DNA of 64,000 nt, from assembly GCA_038127535.1 (NCBI GenBank), contig JAYPHU010000007.1, positions 57,035 through 121,034 on the forward strand. The letters are read 5' to 3'. Positions 55,083 through 64,000 of this stretch are shown one piece after another. Both the position numbers and the translations under genes were made by a program. The stretch comes from JAYPHU01 sp038127535 (lineage in GTDB: Bacteria; Pseudomonadota; Alphaproteobacteria; Rhodospirillales; UBA2165). The stretch's first letter is position 1. Every line of letters starts with the position of its first letter. Below the pieces are notes generated by a model that saw only the letters and a program-made list of their open reading frames with translations, was not told the origin of the DNA and did not search any database.

Positions 55083-55904
55083 ATGACTGATACACCCGCG
55101 CCCGCCATCCCGTCCGCCACCGTGCTGCTGTTGCGGGACCGTCCGGGCGGGTTCGAGGTGTTTATGGTGAAGCGGCATTCCGGCATCGACTTTGCCGGTG
55201 GAGCGCTAGTGTTTCCCGGCGGCAAGACCGATCCCGGCGACATTGAACACGGTTGGGGCGATCTCTGTGACGGAGTCGATGGTTTAAGTCCGGTCGAGAT
55301 TGGCAACCGGGTTTGCGGCATCCGGGAAACCTTCGAGGAAGCCGGGTTCTTGTTGGCGCGGGACAAGCACGACGGCGCACTGATCGGCAAGTATCGGGCG
55401 GAAGTGCTTGGGGAGAAATACCGGAACGCCGTGCATGCGGGTGAAGTTGGCATGCGTGAGATGGCCGAGGCCGAAAACCTGGTCCTGGCGTGTGATTTGA
55501 TGGTGCCGTATGCCTGGTGGATCACACCGTCGCCCTTTCCCAAACGCTTTGACACCTGGTTTTTTATGGCCCGCGCGCCGGAAGACCAGCGAGGCTCTCA
55601 CGATCAGGGGGAATCCGTCGATTCCCTCTGGATTTCGCCGGAAAAGGCGCTCCAAGCGGCGGCCGCCGACGACTTTAAAATCGTTTTCGCCACCCGGATG
55701 AATTTGAAGAAGGCGGGCCAGTCCGCCACTGTGGATGAGGCGCTTGCCGCCGCGGCGGCGGATACGATTGTGCCTGTTGAGCCCGATATCACCCGGACCG
55801 AGGATGGGATCATTTTCCATATTCCGGAAGAGGCCGGGTACGGTCTAACCGAACACCTGGAAACCGATGGGGCGACACGCGTCCCCAATACGCCGGACAA
55901 GTAG
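55083..55904 (+). CDS. Nudix hydrolase, NUDT7/NUDT19-like
   Basis: The 273-residue protein has a Nudix box split by a long insertion. GGALVFPGGKTDPGD is followed about 35 residues later by CGIRETFEEAGFLL, which carries the metal-binding REx2EE residues. This arrangement is typical of acyl-CoA diphosphatase relatives (NUDT19). It would hydrolyse a nucleoside diphosphate linked compound, possibly CoA esters. It stands alone with an AT-rich leader. Confidence 0.87.
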   Translation: MTDTPAPAIPSATVLLLRDRPGGFEVFMVKRHSGIDFAGGALVFPGGKTDPGDIEHGWGDLCDGVDGLSPVEIGNRVCGIRETFEEAGFLLARDKHDGALIGKYRAEVLGEKYRNAVHAGEVGMREMAEAENLVLACDLMVPYAWWITPSPFPKRFDTWFFMARAPEDQRGSHDQGESVDSLWISPEKALQAAAADDFKIVFATRMNLKKAGQSATVDEALAAAAADTIVPVEPDITRTEDGIIFHIPEEAGYGLTEHLETDGATRVPNTPDK

Positions 55905-56070
55905 GTGCAAAATTGGGCGAAATCTGTTTTCAACGACCGCTAAATCCTTTATTCATCGGGGAAATTTTACGTCGTTTGTCTTCTGTTAAGAATATAATCG
56001 ATATGGTTGCACCCATGGTTTTTGCTGCTTGGGAGTAGACGCGGCAAATTGACATGTGAGCGAGGGGATC

Positions 56071-57201
56071 ATGGAGTCGAAGTTTAAGCTGCCAATGACG
56101 GGGTCAGGTATTGTTTTCGGCGCGGCGCTGTTGCTTGCCGGGTGTTCGTCCGTACCCGATGCCGCCAATCCGGTCGAATGGTATAAGAGTGTCAAGGAAT
56201 CCATTTCCGGTGACGATACCGAAAAAGCTGAAGACGCAGGTGAAAAGCCAGCCAACAAGCTGGTCGCGGATCGGGACAAGCCCGCACCTGGCACGAATGA
56301 AGAATTCCCGAAGCTTTCCTCCGTGCCTCAACGTCCCGCCACGAGTTCTGCGGCGGAACGTGAGCGCATTCGTGAAGGCCTGGTCGCCGATCAGGAGAGC
56401 GCACGCCGCTATTCGGACGAAGTGATCCAGCGTCAGGGGGAGGCGCCCAATCCGCTGCCACCCTCGAGCCCGGCGCCTGCACCCCAAACTGCAGTAAAAC
56501 CGCCGGAACCGGCGCTGATGCCCGCGCCGAAGCCGGAACCAATGAAACAGGAAATGGCGAAAACGCCGCCGGCTCAACCCATGCCCGCGCCACCGCAGGT
56601 GACACCGCCTCTGCCGCCGCAATCTACCGGGTCCGAACAGCAATCAAATTTTAAGGGGCCTGCTGAGCAAATGGCGGCGATTTCTCCTGCGCCGGCCGGG
56701 CAGCAGGGAACCGTCGTGATTTCCGGCAGCGGCGTGCAGACGGTGGCAAGCGCTGCCGCTATCCAGGGCAACGCGCCCGCCGTTTCCGGCACAAGCCTTC
56801 CGGGCGTGCGGTCCCTGTCAGAGTTTAATCCAAGCGGCGTTCGCGGCTCTTATCAGGTCGCGACGATCATCTTTGCCGCCGGTTCTTCAAAGCTTGCTGC
56901 TAGGGACCGGCGTATCCTTCGCCTGGTTGTCGGCCAGCATAAGAAAGTCGGCGGCACGATCCGCGTGATTGGTCATGCCAGTCATCGGACCCGCAACTTG
57001 GAGCCTGTCCGCCACAAGATGGTGAACTTTGAAGTTTCCTCGGAGCGAGCCGATATCGTTGCCAAGGAATTGGTGAAGTTGGGGACGCCCGCCGGCAGTT
57101 TGTTCGTCGGCGCAGCTTCGGACAATGAACCGAAATACCGGGAGTACATGCCCGCCGGTGAGGCCGGAAACAGACGTGCCGATATATTCATCGACTTCTA
57201 G
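56071..57201 (+). CDS. OmpA-family lipoprotein with proline-rich linker
   Basis: The 376-residue protein has a signal sequence ending in the lipobox LLAGC. A Pro/Ala-rich linker of about 90 residues (TPPAQPMPAPPQVTPPLPPQ) could span the periplasm. A C-terminal OmpA-like peptidoglycan-binding domain (IRVIGHASHRT, AGEAGNRRADIFIDF) follows. It probably tethers the outer membrane to the wall. The ATG at 56071 follows GAGGGG; an in-frame GTG lies 15 bases upstream. Confidence 0.85.
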   Translation: MESKFKLPMTGSGIVFGAALLLAGCSSVPDAANPVEWYKSVKESISGDDTEKAEDAGEKPANKLVADRDKPAPGTNEEFPKLSSVPQRPATSSAAERERIREGLVADQESARRYSDEVIQRQGEAPNPLPPSSPAPAPQTAVKPPEPALMPAPKPEPMKQEMAKTPPAQPMPAPPQVTPPLPPQSTGSEQQSNFKGPAEQMAAISPAPAGQQGTVVISGSGVQTVASAAAIQGNAPAVSGTSLPGVRSLSEFNPSGVRGSYQVATIIFAAGSSKLAARDRRILRLVVGQHKKVGGTIRVIGHASHRTRNLEPVRHKMVNFEVSSERADIVAKELVKLGTPAGSLFVGAASDNEPKYREYMPAGEAGNRRADIFIDF

Positions 57202-57311
57202 GCAAACCGCGCCACGTAATTGACATTTTCTTTGGTTAGTTTTGGTTTGCTCTGAGGGCCCATCAAAGCGAAAACCGTTGCACCACTCGGACTTTAAAAA
57301 GATACAGGACC

Positions 57312-58535
57312 ATGGAACAGGAATTTCACAGGATTAAGCGTCTTCCGCCGTATGTGTTCAATGAAGTGAACGATATGAAGGCCACGGCGCGAGCTGCCGG
57401 TGAAGACATTATCGACTTCGGTATGGGCAATCCTGATTCCGCGACACCGCCCCATATCGTCGAAAAACTGGTAGAGACCGTGCACGACGGCCGCACCCAT
57501 CGCTATTCGGCCTCCAAGGGCATTCCCGGTCTGCGCAAGGCGATCGCGTCTTATTATGGCGGCCGCTTTAATGTGGATATCGATCCTAATTCCGAAGCCA
57601 TTGTGACCCTGGGCTCCAAGGAAGGCCTGGCGAACCTCGCCTCCGCCATCACCAGTCCCGGCGATGTGATTCTGGTGCCCAATCCGAGCTATCCGATTCA
57701 CCAGTTCGGCTTTATTATTGCCGGAGCGGCGGTGCGGAACGTGCCGGTGGCCCCTGACGGCGACTATCTTAAGGCGTTGGAGCAGGCCGTCATCCATAGT
57801 GTGCCGAAACCCACAGCCGTGGTCCTCAACTATCCGAACAACCCCACGGCGATGGTTGCCGATCTGGATTTCTATGGCCAGGTGGTCGACTTCTGCCTGC
57901 ATCACGGGATTTATATTCTGTCCGATTTGGCCTATGCGGAGCTTTTCTTCGACATTGCGCCGCCGCCATCGATCCTGGAAATTCCGCGCGCCCGCGAAAT
58001 CGCGGTTGAGTTCACGTCCATGAGCAAGACCTACAGCATGCCTGGCTGGCGGATCGGTTTTGCCGCCGGCAACAAGCATCTGATCGCGGCGCTGACCCGG
58101 ATTAAGTCTTATTTGGACTATGGCGCGTTCACGCCGATCCAAGTGGCTGCCGCGGCGGCGCTGAACGGCCCGCAAGACTGTGTCGCGGAAATTCGCCAGC
58201 TTTATAAGGAGCGCCGCGACGTCCTGATTGAAAGCATGTCGGCGTCTGGCTGGGATATTCCCGCGCCGCCGGCCACCATGTTCGCCTGGGCGCCTCTGCC
58301 TTCAGGCTTTGAAGATTTAGGTTCGGTCGAGTTTTCCAAGCTGATCCTGCAGGAAGCCAAGATGGCGGTGTCGCCGGGGATTGCGTTCGGCGAGCACGGC
58401 GATGGCCATGTCCGGATTTCGCTGGTTGAGAACAAGCAGCGTATCCGTCAGGCCGCGCGCAACGTAAAGACCTTCATGTCGCAGCAGGGCAACGTCCTGG
58501 AAGATTGGGAACGGAAGCGGGCCGCTGTTTCTTGA
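57312..58535 (+). CDS. class I/II aminotransferase (AlaC / LL-DAP aminotransferase-like)
   Basis: This 407-residue PLP enzyme has NYPNNPTA (cofactor/substrate binding) and the Schiff-base lysine in FTSMSKTYSMPGWRIGF. Close relatives are annotated as alanine or LL-diaminopimelate aminotransferases, and the sequence alone does not decide. It overlaps the homoserine dehydrogenase start by 4 bases, which favours a role in aspartate-family amino acid metabolism. Confidence 0.9.
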   Translation: MEQEFHRIKRLPPYVFNEVNDMKATARAAGEDIIDFGMGNPDSATPPHIVEKLVETVHDGRTHRYSASKGIPGLRKAIASYYGGRFNVDIDPNSEAIVTLGSKEGLANLASAITSPGDVILVPNPSYPIHQFGFIIAGAAVRNVPVAPDGDYLKALEQAVIHSVPKPTAVVLNYPNNPTAMVADLDFYGQVVDFCLHHGIYILSDLAYAELFFDIAPPPSILEIPRAREIAVEFTSMSKTYSMPGWRIGFAAGNKHLIAALTRIKSYLDYGAFTPIQVAAAAALNGPQDCVAEIRQLYKERRDVLIESMSASGWDIPAPPATMFAWAPLPSGFEDLGSVEFSKLILQEAKMAVSPGIAFGEHGDGHVRISLVENKQRIRQAARNVKTFMSQQGNVLEDWERKRAAVS

Positions 58536-59827
58536 GTGATCCTCTGAAAATTGGTGTGGCGGGCCTCGGGACCGTCGGGGCCAGCACGGTCAAGCTGTTG
58601 CGGGACCATGCCGATCTGCTGCGCCAACGGTCGGGGCGAGACATTGTGGTGATCGCTGTTTCGGCGCGCGATGCTGGGAAAGACCGCGGTTTCTCCAAGG
58701 ACGGGCTGACCTGGTACGACAATGCGGTCGACATGGCCGATGACGCCAATGTCGATGTGGTCGTCGAGTTGATCGGCGGCTCCGATGGGGTGGCCAAAGA
58801 CCTTGTCGAGAAGGCGCTGGCCAACGGCAAGCATGTGGTAACCGCCAACAAGGCGCTGGTCGCCCATCATGGCACCGCGCTGGCTAAGTCTGCGGAGGGT
58901 GCCGGTGTCGTCCTAGCCTATGAGGCCGCCGTCGCTGGCGGTATCCCCATCGTGAAGGCCTTGCGCGAGGGGCTGGCGGCCAACAGCGTGAGCAGGGTCT
59001 ACGGTATTCTCAACGGCACGTGCAACTATATCCTCAGCAACATGCGGGAGACCGGCAAACCGTTCGACACGGTCCTGGCTGAGGCGCAGGAGCTGGGTTA
59101 TGCCGAAGCCGATCCCGCCTTTGACGTGGACGGTGTGGATGCGGCCCACAAGCTTGCCATTCTCGCCAGTCTGGCGTTCGGCACCGAGGTGAATTTCGAC
59201 GCCGTTCATTGCGAGGGAATACGGTATGTCTCGCCGTTAGATTTCGAATTCGCCGAAGAGCTCAGCTATCGCATCAAGCTGCTCGGCATAGCGCGGAAGA
59301 CAGACCACGGGGTCGAACAGCGGGTGCATCCCTGCATGGTGCCTCTAGAAGATCCGATCGCACACATCGAAGACGTCTTTAACGCCGTTGTCGTGGACGG
59401 CCATGCGGTCGAGACCACGATGTATGAAGGCCGGGGCGCCGGCGAAGGTCCGACATCGTCTGCCGTTGTCGCAGATATTATTGATATCGCCCGCGGGCTG
59501 AACCTACCGGCCTTCGGTGTGCCCGCCGATTCGCTGATTCGGCTCGAAATTCCGTCCATGGCGCGGCATTCAGGCCAGTATTATGTGCGCTTCACGGTCA
59601 TCGACCGCCCCGGCGTGTTTGCCGAAATCGCCAATGCGCTCAAAGAGAACAACGTGTCCATGGAGGCTATAATCCAACGTGGACGGTCACCAGGGGAGGC
59701 CGTGGAAGTCGTTCTCACCACCCATGAAACCAAAGAAGAGGCCATGCTGTCGACCATCGACGCCATTGGTAAATCGGAGGCTATATTAGAGCCCACGAGG
59801 ATGATAAGAATCGTGTCGTTTTCATAA
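58532..59827 (+). CDS. hom: homoserine dehydrogenase
   Basis: The 431-residue enzyme reduces aspartate semialdehyde to homoserine for threonine and methionine synthesis. It has an NAD(P) motif (GVAGLGTVGASTVKLL), the catalytic region GILNGTCNYILSNM, AEADPAFDVDGVDAAHKL and a C-terminal ACT domain (VIDRPGVFAEIANALKENNV) that senses threonine. The start is TTG at 58532, overlapping the aminotransferase stop; the frame is open further upstream. Confidence 0.95.
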   Translation: MSDPLKIGVAGLGTVGASTVKLLRDHADLLRQRSGRDIVVIAVSARDAGKDRGFSKDGLTWYDNAVDMADDANVDVVVELIGGSDGVAKDLVEKALANGKHVVTANKALVAHHGTALAKSAEGAGVVLAYEAAVAGGIPIVKALREGLAANSVSRVYGILNGTCNYILSNMRETGKPFDTVLAEAQELGYAEADPAFDVDGVDAAHKLAILASLAFGTEVNFDAVHCEGIRYVSPLDFEFAEELSYRIKLLGIARKTDHGVEQRVHPCMVPLEDPIAHIEDVFNAVVVDGHAVETTMYEGRGAGEGPTSSAVVADIIDIARGLNLPAFGVPADSLIRLEIPSMARHSGQYYVRFTVIDRPGVFAEIANALKENNVSMEAIIQRGRSPGEAVEVVLTTHETKEEAMLSTIDAIGKSEAILEPTRMIRIVSFS

Positions 59828-59873
59828 CACCAATATCAACAGCCTAAATAACCAAAAAAAGGGGTGGAACGGC

Positions 59874-60866
59874 ATGAGTGAATTACCGGCAAAAATGGAT
59901 CGAAATTTGGCGTTGGAAGCCGTTCGGGTGACCGAAGCGGCGGCTCTCGCAGCGTCCCGATGGATGGGTCGCGGTGATGAGAAAGCGGCCGATCAGGCTG
60001 CCGTCGATGCAATGCGCCGGGCGCTCAATAGTTTGAATATCGAAGGTACCGTTCGCATCGGCGAGGGCGAACGGGATGAAGCACCAATGCTTTATATCGG
60101 TGAAGAAGTGGGCACAGGCGATGGACCGAAGATCGATATCGCGCTCGACCCGCTGGAAGGAACCACCATCACCGCCAAGGGCGGGACAAACGCGTTGGCT
60201 GTTGTCGCCATGGCGGAAGAGGGTGGTTTTTTGAACGCACCCGACACCTACATGGAAAAAATCGCTGTCGGTCACGGTCTGCCCGAAGGCGTGGTCGATC
60301 TTGATGAAAAGGTCGAGGTAAACCTGAAAAATTTGGCCAAGGCCAAGGGCATGGACATCAGCGATATTGTCGCTTGTGTGCTGGACCGGCCGCGCCACGA
60401 CGAAATTATCGCCCAGTGCCGCGAGGTGGGCGCCCGGATCATGCTGATCGGCGACGGCGACGTCAGTGGTGTGATCGCCACGTCCCGGGAAGAGGCCGGA
60501 GTCGATATTTATATGGGTGTCGGCGGCGCGCCCGAAGGGGTTCTGGCGGCAGCCGCGCTCCGTTGTATCGGCGGGCAAATGCAAGGCCGGCTCGTGTTCC
60601 GTAATGAGGATGAACGGGGCAGGGCGAAGCGTCTGGGGATTACGGATTTTGACCGGAAGTATGGTCTTCTTGATCTGGCCGGCGGTGAAGTGATGTTCGC
60701 CGCCACCGGGGTCACCAACGGTACCATGCTGAAAGGCGTGCGCCGGTTCCGCCAAGGTGCCATGACCCACTCCATGATCATGCGCTCCAAGTCCGGGACG
60801 GTCCGCTATATCGAGGCGGAGCACAATTTCAATCGTAAGACGGGTTTCGACCCCGCCGACGAGTAG
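59874..60866 (+). CDS. glpX: class II fructose-1,6-bisphosphatase
   Basis: The 330-residue gluconeogenic enzyme has the metal-binding run IGEGERDEAPMLYIGEEVG and DPLEGTT, typical of GlpX. It hydrolyses fructose-1,6-bisphosphate and in some relatives sedoheptulose bisphosphate. It lies 46 bases after hom and 2 bases before recJ, the order seen in other alphaproteobacteria. Confidence 0.95.
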   Translation: MSELPAKMDRNLALEAVRVTEAAALAASRWMGRGDEKAADQAAVDAMRRALNSLNIEGTVRIGEGERDEAPMLYIGEEVGTGDGPKIDIALDPLEGTTITAKGGTNALAVVAMAEEGGFLNAPDTYMEKIAVGHGLPEGVVDLDEKVEVNLKNLAKAKGMDISDIVACVLDRPRHDEIIAQCREVGARIMLIGDGDVSGVIATSREEAGVDIYMGVGGAPEGVLAAAALRCIGGQMQGRLVFRNEDERGRAKRLGITDFDRKYGLLDLAGGEVMFAATGVTNGTMLKGVRRFRQGAMTHSMIMRSKSGTVRYIEAEHNFNRKTGFDPADE

Positions 60867-60868
60867 CC

Positions 60869-62653
60869 GTGGACGCCATCGCACCAGAGACGGTCGTATT
60901 CGGGGTAGAGAAGTCCTTCTCGAGCCGGCGCTGGCTGGAACGCGACTATGACCAGCGGCTGGCGATGGCCATCTCTCAGCAATATTCGTTGTCGGAAATC
61001 ATCGGGCGGCTGCTGTCCGCCCGGGACGTGGACTTAGACGCGGTCGAGACGTTCCTGGACCCGCGCCTGAACACGCTGCTGCCCGATCCGGGACACCTGT
61101 TGGATATGAACAAGGCGGTTGAGCGGCTGATTAGGGCGATCAATGACGGCGAACAGATCGCGGTGTTCGGCGACTATGACGTGGACGGCGCAACCTCGTC
61201 GGCGCTGCTCAAACGTTTCTTCCGGACCCTCGGCGTCGATCTGCGCATCTACATTCCCGACCGCTTGAAGGAAGGCTACGGCCCCAACATCCAGGCGCTG
61301 ACCCAATTGAAAGGCGGGGGGACGGACGTGGTGATCACCGTGGACTGCGGCACCGCGGCTTATGAGCCGCTGGAATATGCGGTGGAAAACAACCTGGATG
61401 TGATCGTTGTGGATCACCATGTTGCCGAAGCCGGTCTGCCCAAGGCTGCGGCGGTGGTAAATCCGAACCGGATGGATGAAGGCAGTCCCCACGGGCAACT
61501 GGCGGCGGTTGGGGTGACATTCCTTCTCATCGTCGCGCTGAATAGGGGATTGAGGGAGGCCGGCTTCTACAAAGAAAAAGATATGACTGAGCCCGACTTG
61601 ATGGCGCTGCTCGATCTGGTGGCGCTGGGCACGGTTGCCGATATCGTGCCGCTGACCGGCGTTAACCGTGCGCTGGTGATCCAGGGGTTGAAAGTCTTTG
61701 CCCGTCGCCGCAATGCCGGCATGAAGGCGCTTGCCGATATCGCCGGGATTGATGAGGCGCCCAGCGCCTATCACATGGGCTTTATTCTGGGCCCAAGGGT
61801 GAATGCTGGCGGCCGGGTAGGGGAGGCTCACCTGGGCGCGCAATTGCTCTCCACCGATGACGACGCAGAGGCGGCGCAAATCGCCGAGGCATTGAACAAC
61901 TACAATCTCGAACGTCGGGAGATTGAAGAGCAGATCAGCAACGAGGCGGTCGAACAAGCCGAGTTCCAACGCGGCGAGCCCATCGTCTTCGTTGCCGCCG
62001 AGGACTGGCATGCGGGCGTCATCGGTATCGTCGCCAGCCGTTTGAAGGAACGGTTCAACGTTCCGGCCTGTGTGGTCGCCGTGACCGATGGCAAGGGTGT
62101 GGGCTCCGGTCGGTCCGTTCCCGGCGTCAATCTGGGTGCGGTGGTCATTGCCGCGCGCCAGCAGGGCATGTTGGTGGCCGGCGGCGGGCACGCGATGGCG
62201 GCCGGTTTTACCTGCGAGGCCGGCAAGCTGGACGCATTCCGCGATTTCCTGGCGGAGCGCATCGGCAAACAGGTCGAAGACGATGGCATCGCGCCGAGCT
62301 GGAAGGTAGACGGCGCGCTTATGGTGGAGGCGGCGACGTTGGAGCTGATCCATCAGGTGGCCCGGCTCGGGCCTTTTGGCAGCGGCAATGCGGAGCCCCG
62401 GTTTGTGTTCAACGGCCTTCGCGTCGCCAAGGTCGATGTGGTGGGCGCCGATCATGTCCGCTGCCACTTCGCTGACGCCAACGGCAAACGGCTGCAGGGG
62501 ATCGCCTTCCGCTCGGCAGAGACGGAATTGGGCCAGGCGCTGCTCAACCATGGCGGACTGCCGGTGCACGTGCTGGGGCGGCTCCGGGAAAATGTCTGGC
62601 AGGGCCGCTCGTCGGTGCAGTTGATGATCGACGACGCCGCACCGGGGCAATAG
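60869..62653 (+). CDS. recJ: single-stranded-DNA-specific exonuclease RecJ
   Basis: This 594-residue 5'-3' exonuclease acts in recombination and mismatch repair. DHH-phosphoesterase motifs include DYDVDGATSSALL and VVDHHVAEA. The DHHA1 domain contains GGGHAMAAGFTCE, and a C-terminal OB fold follows. The start is GTG at 60869, two bases after the glpX stop. An MFS gene follows after 12 bases. Confidence 0.95.
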   Translation: MDAIAPETVVFGVEKSFSSRRWLERDYDQRLAMAISQQYSLSEIIGRLLSARDVDLDAVETFLDPRLNTLLPDPGHLLDMNKAVERLIRAINDGEQIAVFGDYDVDGATSSALLKRFFRTLGVDLRIYIPDRLKEGYGPNIQALTQLKGGGTDVVITVDCGTAAYEPLEYAVENNLDVIVVDHHVAEAGLPKAAAVVNPNRMDEGSPHGQLAAVGVTFLLIVALNRGLREAGFYKEKDMTEPDLMALLDLVALGTVADIVPLTGVNRALVIQGLKVFARRRNAGMKALADIAGIDEAPSAYHMGFILGPRVNAGGRVGEAHLGAQLLSTDDDAEAAQIAEALNNYNLERREIEEQISNEAVEQAEFQRGEPIVFVAAEDWHAGVIGIVASRLKERFNVPACVVAVTDGKGVGSGRSVPGVNLGAVVIAARQQGMLVAGGGHAMAAGFTCEAGKLDAFRDFLAERIGKQVEDDGIAPSWKVDGALMVEAATLELIHQVARLGPFGSGNAEPRFVFNGLRVAKVDVVGADHVRCHFADANGKRLQGIAFRSAETELGQALLNHGGLPVHVLGRLRENVWQGRSSVQLMIDDAAPGQ

Positions 62654-62665
62654 GGCTTTTTCTTT

Positions 62666-63877
62666 ATGAACTCGTCCGTGCGTTTGGTCGCCACGGTTTG
62701 TCTGGCGGAACTTCTTACCATGGTGGGGGTCTTCACCTTTCCCGCCCTGATGCCGGACTTTATCGCCCAATGGCGGCTGAACAATACGGAGGCCGGCTGG
62801 ATCGCCGGGGTGATGCTGGGCGGCTATGCCTGCGGCGTGCCGGTGTTGGTCAATCTGACAGACCGGGTGGATGCACGGCTCGTCCATTTAGGCGGCGCCA
62901 CCTTGACGGCCCTGTCGCTTGCCGGATTTGCTCTGTTTGCAGATGGTTTTCTCTCCGCGCTTGTCTTGCGGTTCCTGGCCGGCGTCGGCTTGGCCGCGAC
63001 CTATATGCCGGGTCTCAGGATGCTGATGGATCGCTATCACGGGCAAAAACAAGCCCGCTCCGTCGCCGTTTATACAGCAAGTTTTTCCCTCGGCACTGCG
63101 ATTTCGTTTTTTGTGTCCGGGGAGCTGGGCGGCGCGTTCGGCTGGCACACCGCCATTTGGGTGGCCGCCGTTTCCGCCGGGTTGGCGGTCCTCCTGGTGT
63201 TTGTGAGCCTGAAGCCGGTGGAGCCCGCAAAGCCGGACGAACAAACCCGGCTATTGGACTTCCGGCCAATCTTCCGCAACCGGGCGGTCATGGGCTACAT
63301 CTGGGCCTATGGTGCACACAATTGGGAATTATTTGCCTTTCGCTCCTGGATGGTGGCGTTCCTGGCTTTCAGTCTGACCTTGCAGCCGGAACCGGCCACC
63401 TGGGGCGCGCCAACCCTCATCGCCACCTTCAGCGCCATCATTGCCGTTTTGACCAGCATCGGCGGGAGCGAGCTGGCCGACCGGTGCGGCCGGCGGCGGA
63501 TGATCTGCGTCTATTTGATCGCCGCTGGGACGTTGGGCCTGTTCGTAGGCTTCCTGCCGGCGCTTCCCTATTGGATCGTTGCCTCTCTCATGTTGCTCTA
63601 TGCCGCGCTGATCCAGTTGGACTCGGCTGCACTAACCGCCGGCGCCGTCAGCGTGGCGGAAGAGGGACGGCGCGGCACGACCTTGGGCCTCCACGCATTG
63701 ATCGGATTTGCGGGTGCGGCCATCGGCCCGTTGGTGGTCGGCATGCTTCTCGATCTCGGTGGCGGCCGGGAAGTCATATTTGCCTGGGGGATCGGATTCG
63801 CCTCCATGGGATTTGTCGCGCTCTTAGGGCCTGTGGCCATGTGGTTTTTGAGGCCGAAAACCGGAGACGTGAATTGA
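62666..63877 (+). CDS. MFS transporter
   Basis: The 403-residue protein has 12 hydrophobic segments, the loop DRVDARLVHLGG in the motif-A position, and the second-half loop DRCGRRRMICVY. The N-terminus LAELLTMVGVFTFPALMPDF is hydrophobic with no cleavage site. The substrate is unknown. It precedes tRNA-Glu. Confidence 0.86.
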   Translation: MNSSVRLVATVCLAELLTMVGVFTFPALMPDFIAQWRLNNTEAGWIAGVMLGGYACGVPVLVNLTDRVDARLVHLGGATLTALSLAGFALFADGFLSALVLRFLAGVGLAATYMPGLRMLMDRYHGQKQARSVAVYTASFSLGTAISFFVSGELGGAFGWHTAIWVAAVSAGLAVLLVFVSLKPVEPAKPDEQTRLLDFRPIFRNRAVMGYIWAYGAHNWELFAFRSWMVAFLAFSLTLQPEPATWGAPTLIATFSAIIAVLTSIGGSELADRCGRRRMICVYLIAAGTLGLFVGFLPALPYWIVASLMLLYAALIQLDSAALTAGAVSVAEEGRRGTTLGLHALIGFAGAAIGPLVVGMLLDLGGGREVIFAWGIGFASMGFVALLGPVAMWFLRPKTGDVN

Positions 63878-63922
63878 GACTTGATTTCGCGCGGCGCTAT
63901 TTATATATGGAGCCTCTCGCGT

Positions 63923-64000
63923 GACCCCTTCGTCTAGTCAGGCCTAGGACTCCAGATTTTCATTCTGGCAACACGGGTTCGAATCCCGTAGGGGTCACCA
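63923..64000 (+). tRNA. tRNA-Glu (anticodon UUC)
   Basis: A full cloverleaf is visible. The acceptor stem is GACCCCT (63923-63929) with AGGGGTC (63990-63996). The anticodon stem CCAGA/TCTGG encloses TTTTCAT with anticodon TTC, and the T-loop is GGTTCGAATCC. The 3' CCA is encoded and ends at the last base of the window. An AT-rich TATTTATATA stretch about 20 bases upstream could be its -10 region. Confidence 0.97.

Overview
The window is a 64 kb piece of a GC-rich alphaproteobacterial chromosome. It most resembles Rhodospirillales-type bacteria, and the 100-N scaffold gap at 853-952 suggests a draft or metagenome assembly. The assignment rests on gene content: a long cobalamin-dependent ribonucleotide reductase (NrdJ), an NDUFA12-type complex I subunit next to MlaD and DUF2155, the order aminotransferase-hom-glpX-recJ, clpS-clpA, a TRAP transporter, and a paraslipin/NfeD pair. 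Genes are dense on both strands, with many 4-base start/stop overlaps, and no prophage, IS element or CRISPR array is visible.

Layout. 1-4.1 kb: the N-terminal part of an FAD oxidoreductase, the assembly gap, then a VWA / membrane J-domain / HExxH-protein operon. 4.2-8.3 kb: galU-ugd-phosphohexomutase, a nucleotide-sugar and surface-polysaccharide block. 8.3-13.3 kb: a SPOR-tailed D,D-carboxypeptidase, a lipoprotein, and clpS-clpA. 13.4-13.6 kb: a MITE-like palindromic repeat. 13.8-16.9 kb: a DctPQM TRAP transporter with a candidate promoter/operator and a strong terminator. 16.9-21.8 kb: a membrane protein, an MFS carrier, SDR, DUF482/GNAT, VOC and RidA genes. 21.9-29 kb: a GT61 glycosyltransferase, three covarying hairpin repeats, nrdJ with a paired NrdR-box promoter, and a TPR/GT9-like protein. 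29.1-32 kb: NDUFA12, two MCE/MlaD proteins, DUF2155, aat, aroQ. 32.1-35.1 kb: a thiS-thiG fusion and a TPR/OGT-like protein. 35.3-36.4 kb: a decayed Rieske oxygenase. 36.6-43.2 kb: MFS, gloB, nfeD, SPFH protein, alkA, a hybrid histidine kinase, and a Sel1-like protein. 43.2-50.8 kb: threonine aldolase; an Nfu / radical SAM / ATP-grasp operon; an ornithine-type decarboxylase; and a GT4 glycosyltransferase. 50.8-57.2 kb: an Lrp ligand domain, DEAD helicase, gamma carbonic anhydrase, a broken caspase-like gene, Nudix, and an OmpA-like lipoprotein. 57.3-64 kb: aminotransferase, hom, glpX, recJ, MFS, and tRNA-Glu(UUC) at the very end.

How the genes work together. ClpS, ClpA and Aat are three parts of the bacterial N-degron pathway. 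GalU, Ugd and the phosphohexomutase make UDP-glucose and UDP-glucuronate that the scattered glycosyltransferases could use. The most novel-looking unit is 44286-47781: an iron-sulfur carrier protein with two NifU-type domains after its Nfu N-terminal domain (one without cysteines), then a radical SAM protein ending in a Cys-Cys-Ala-Glu-Pro tail, then an ATP-grasp ligase overlapping it by 4 bases. I read it as an uncharacterised biosynthetic or modification system. Two genes are visibly broken (Rieske oxygenase and caspase-like), so some gene decay is under way, unless the lesions are assembly errors.
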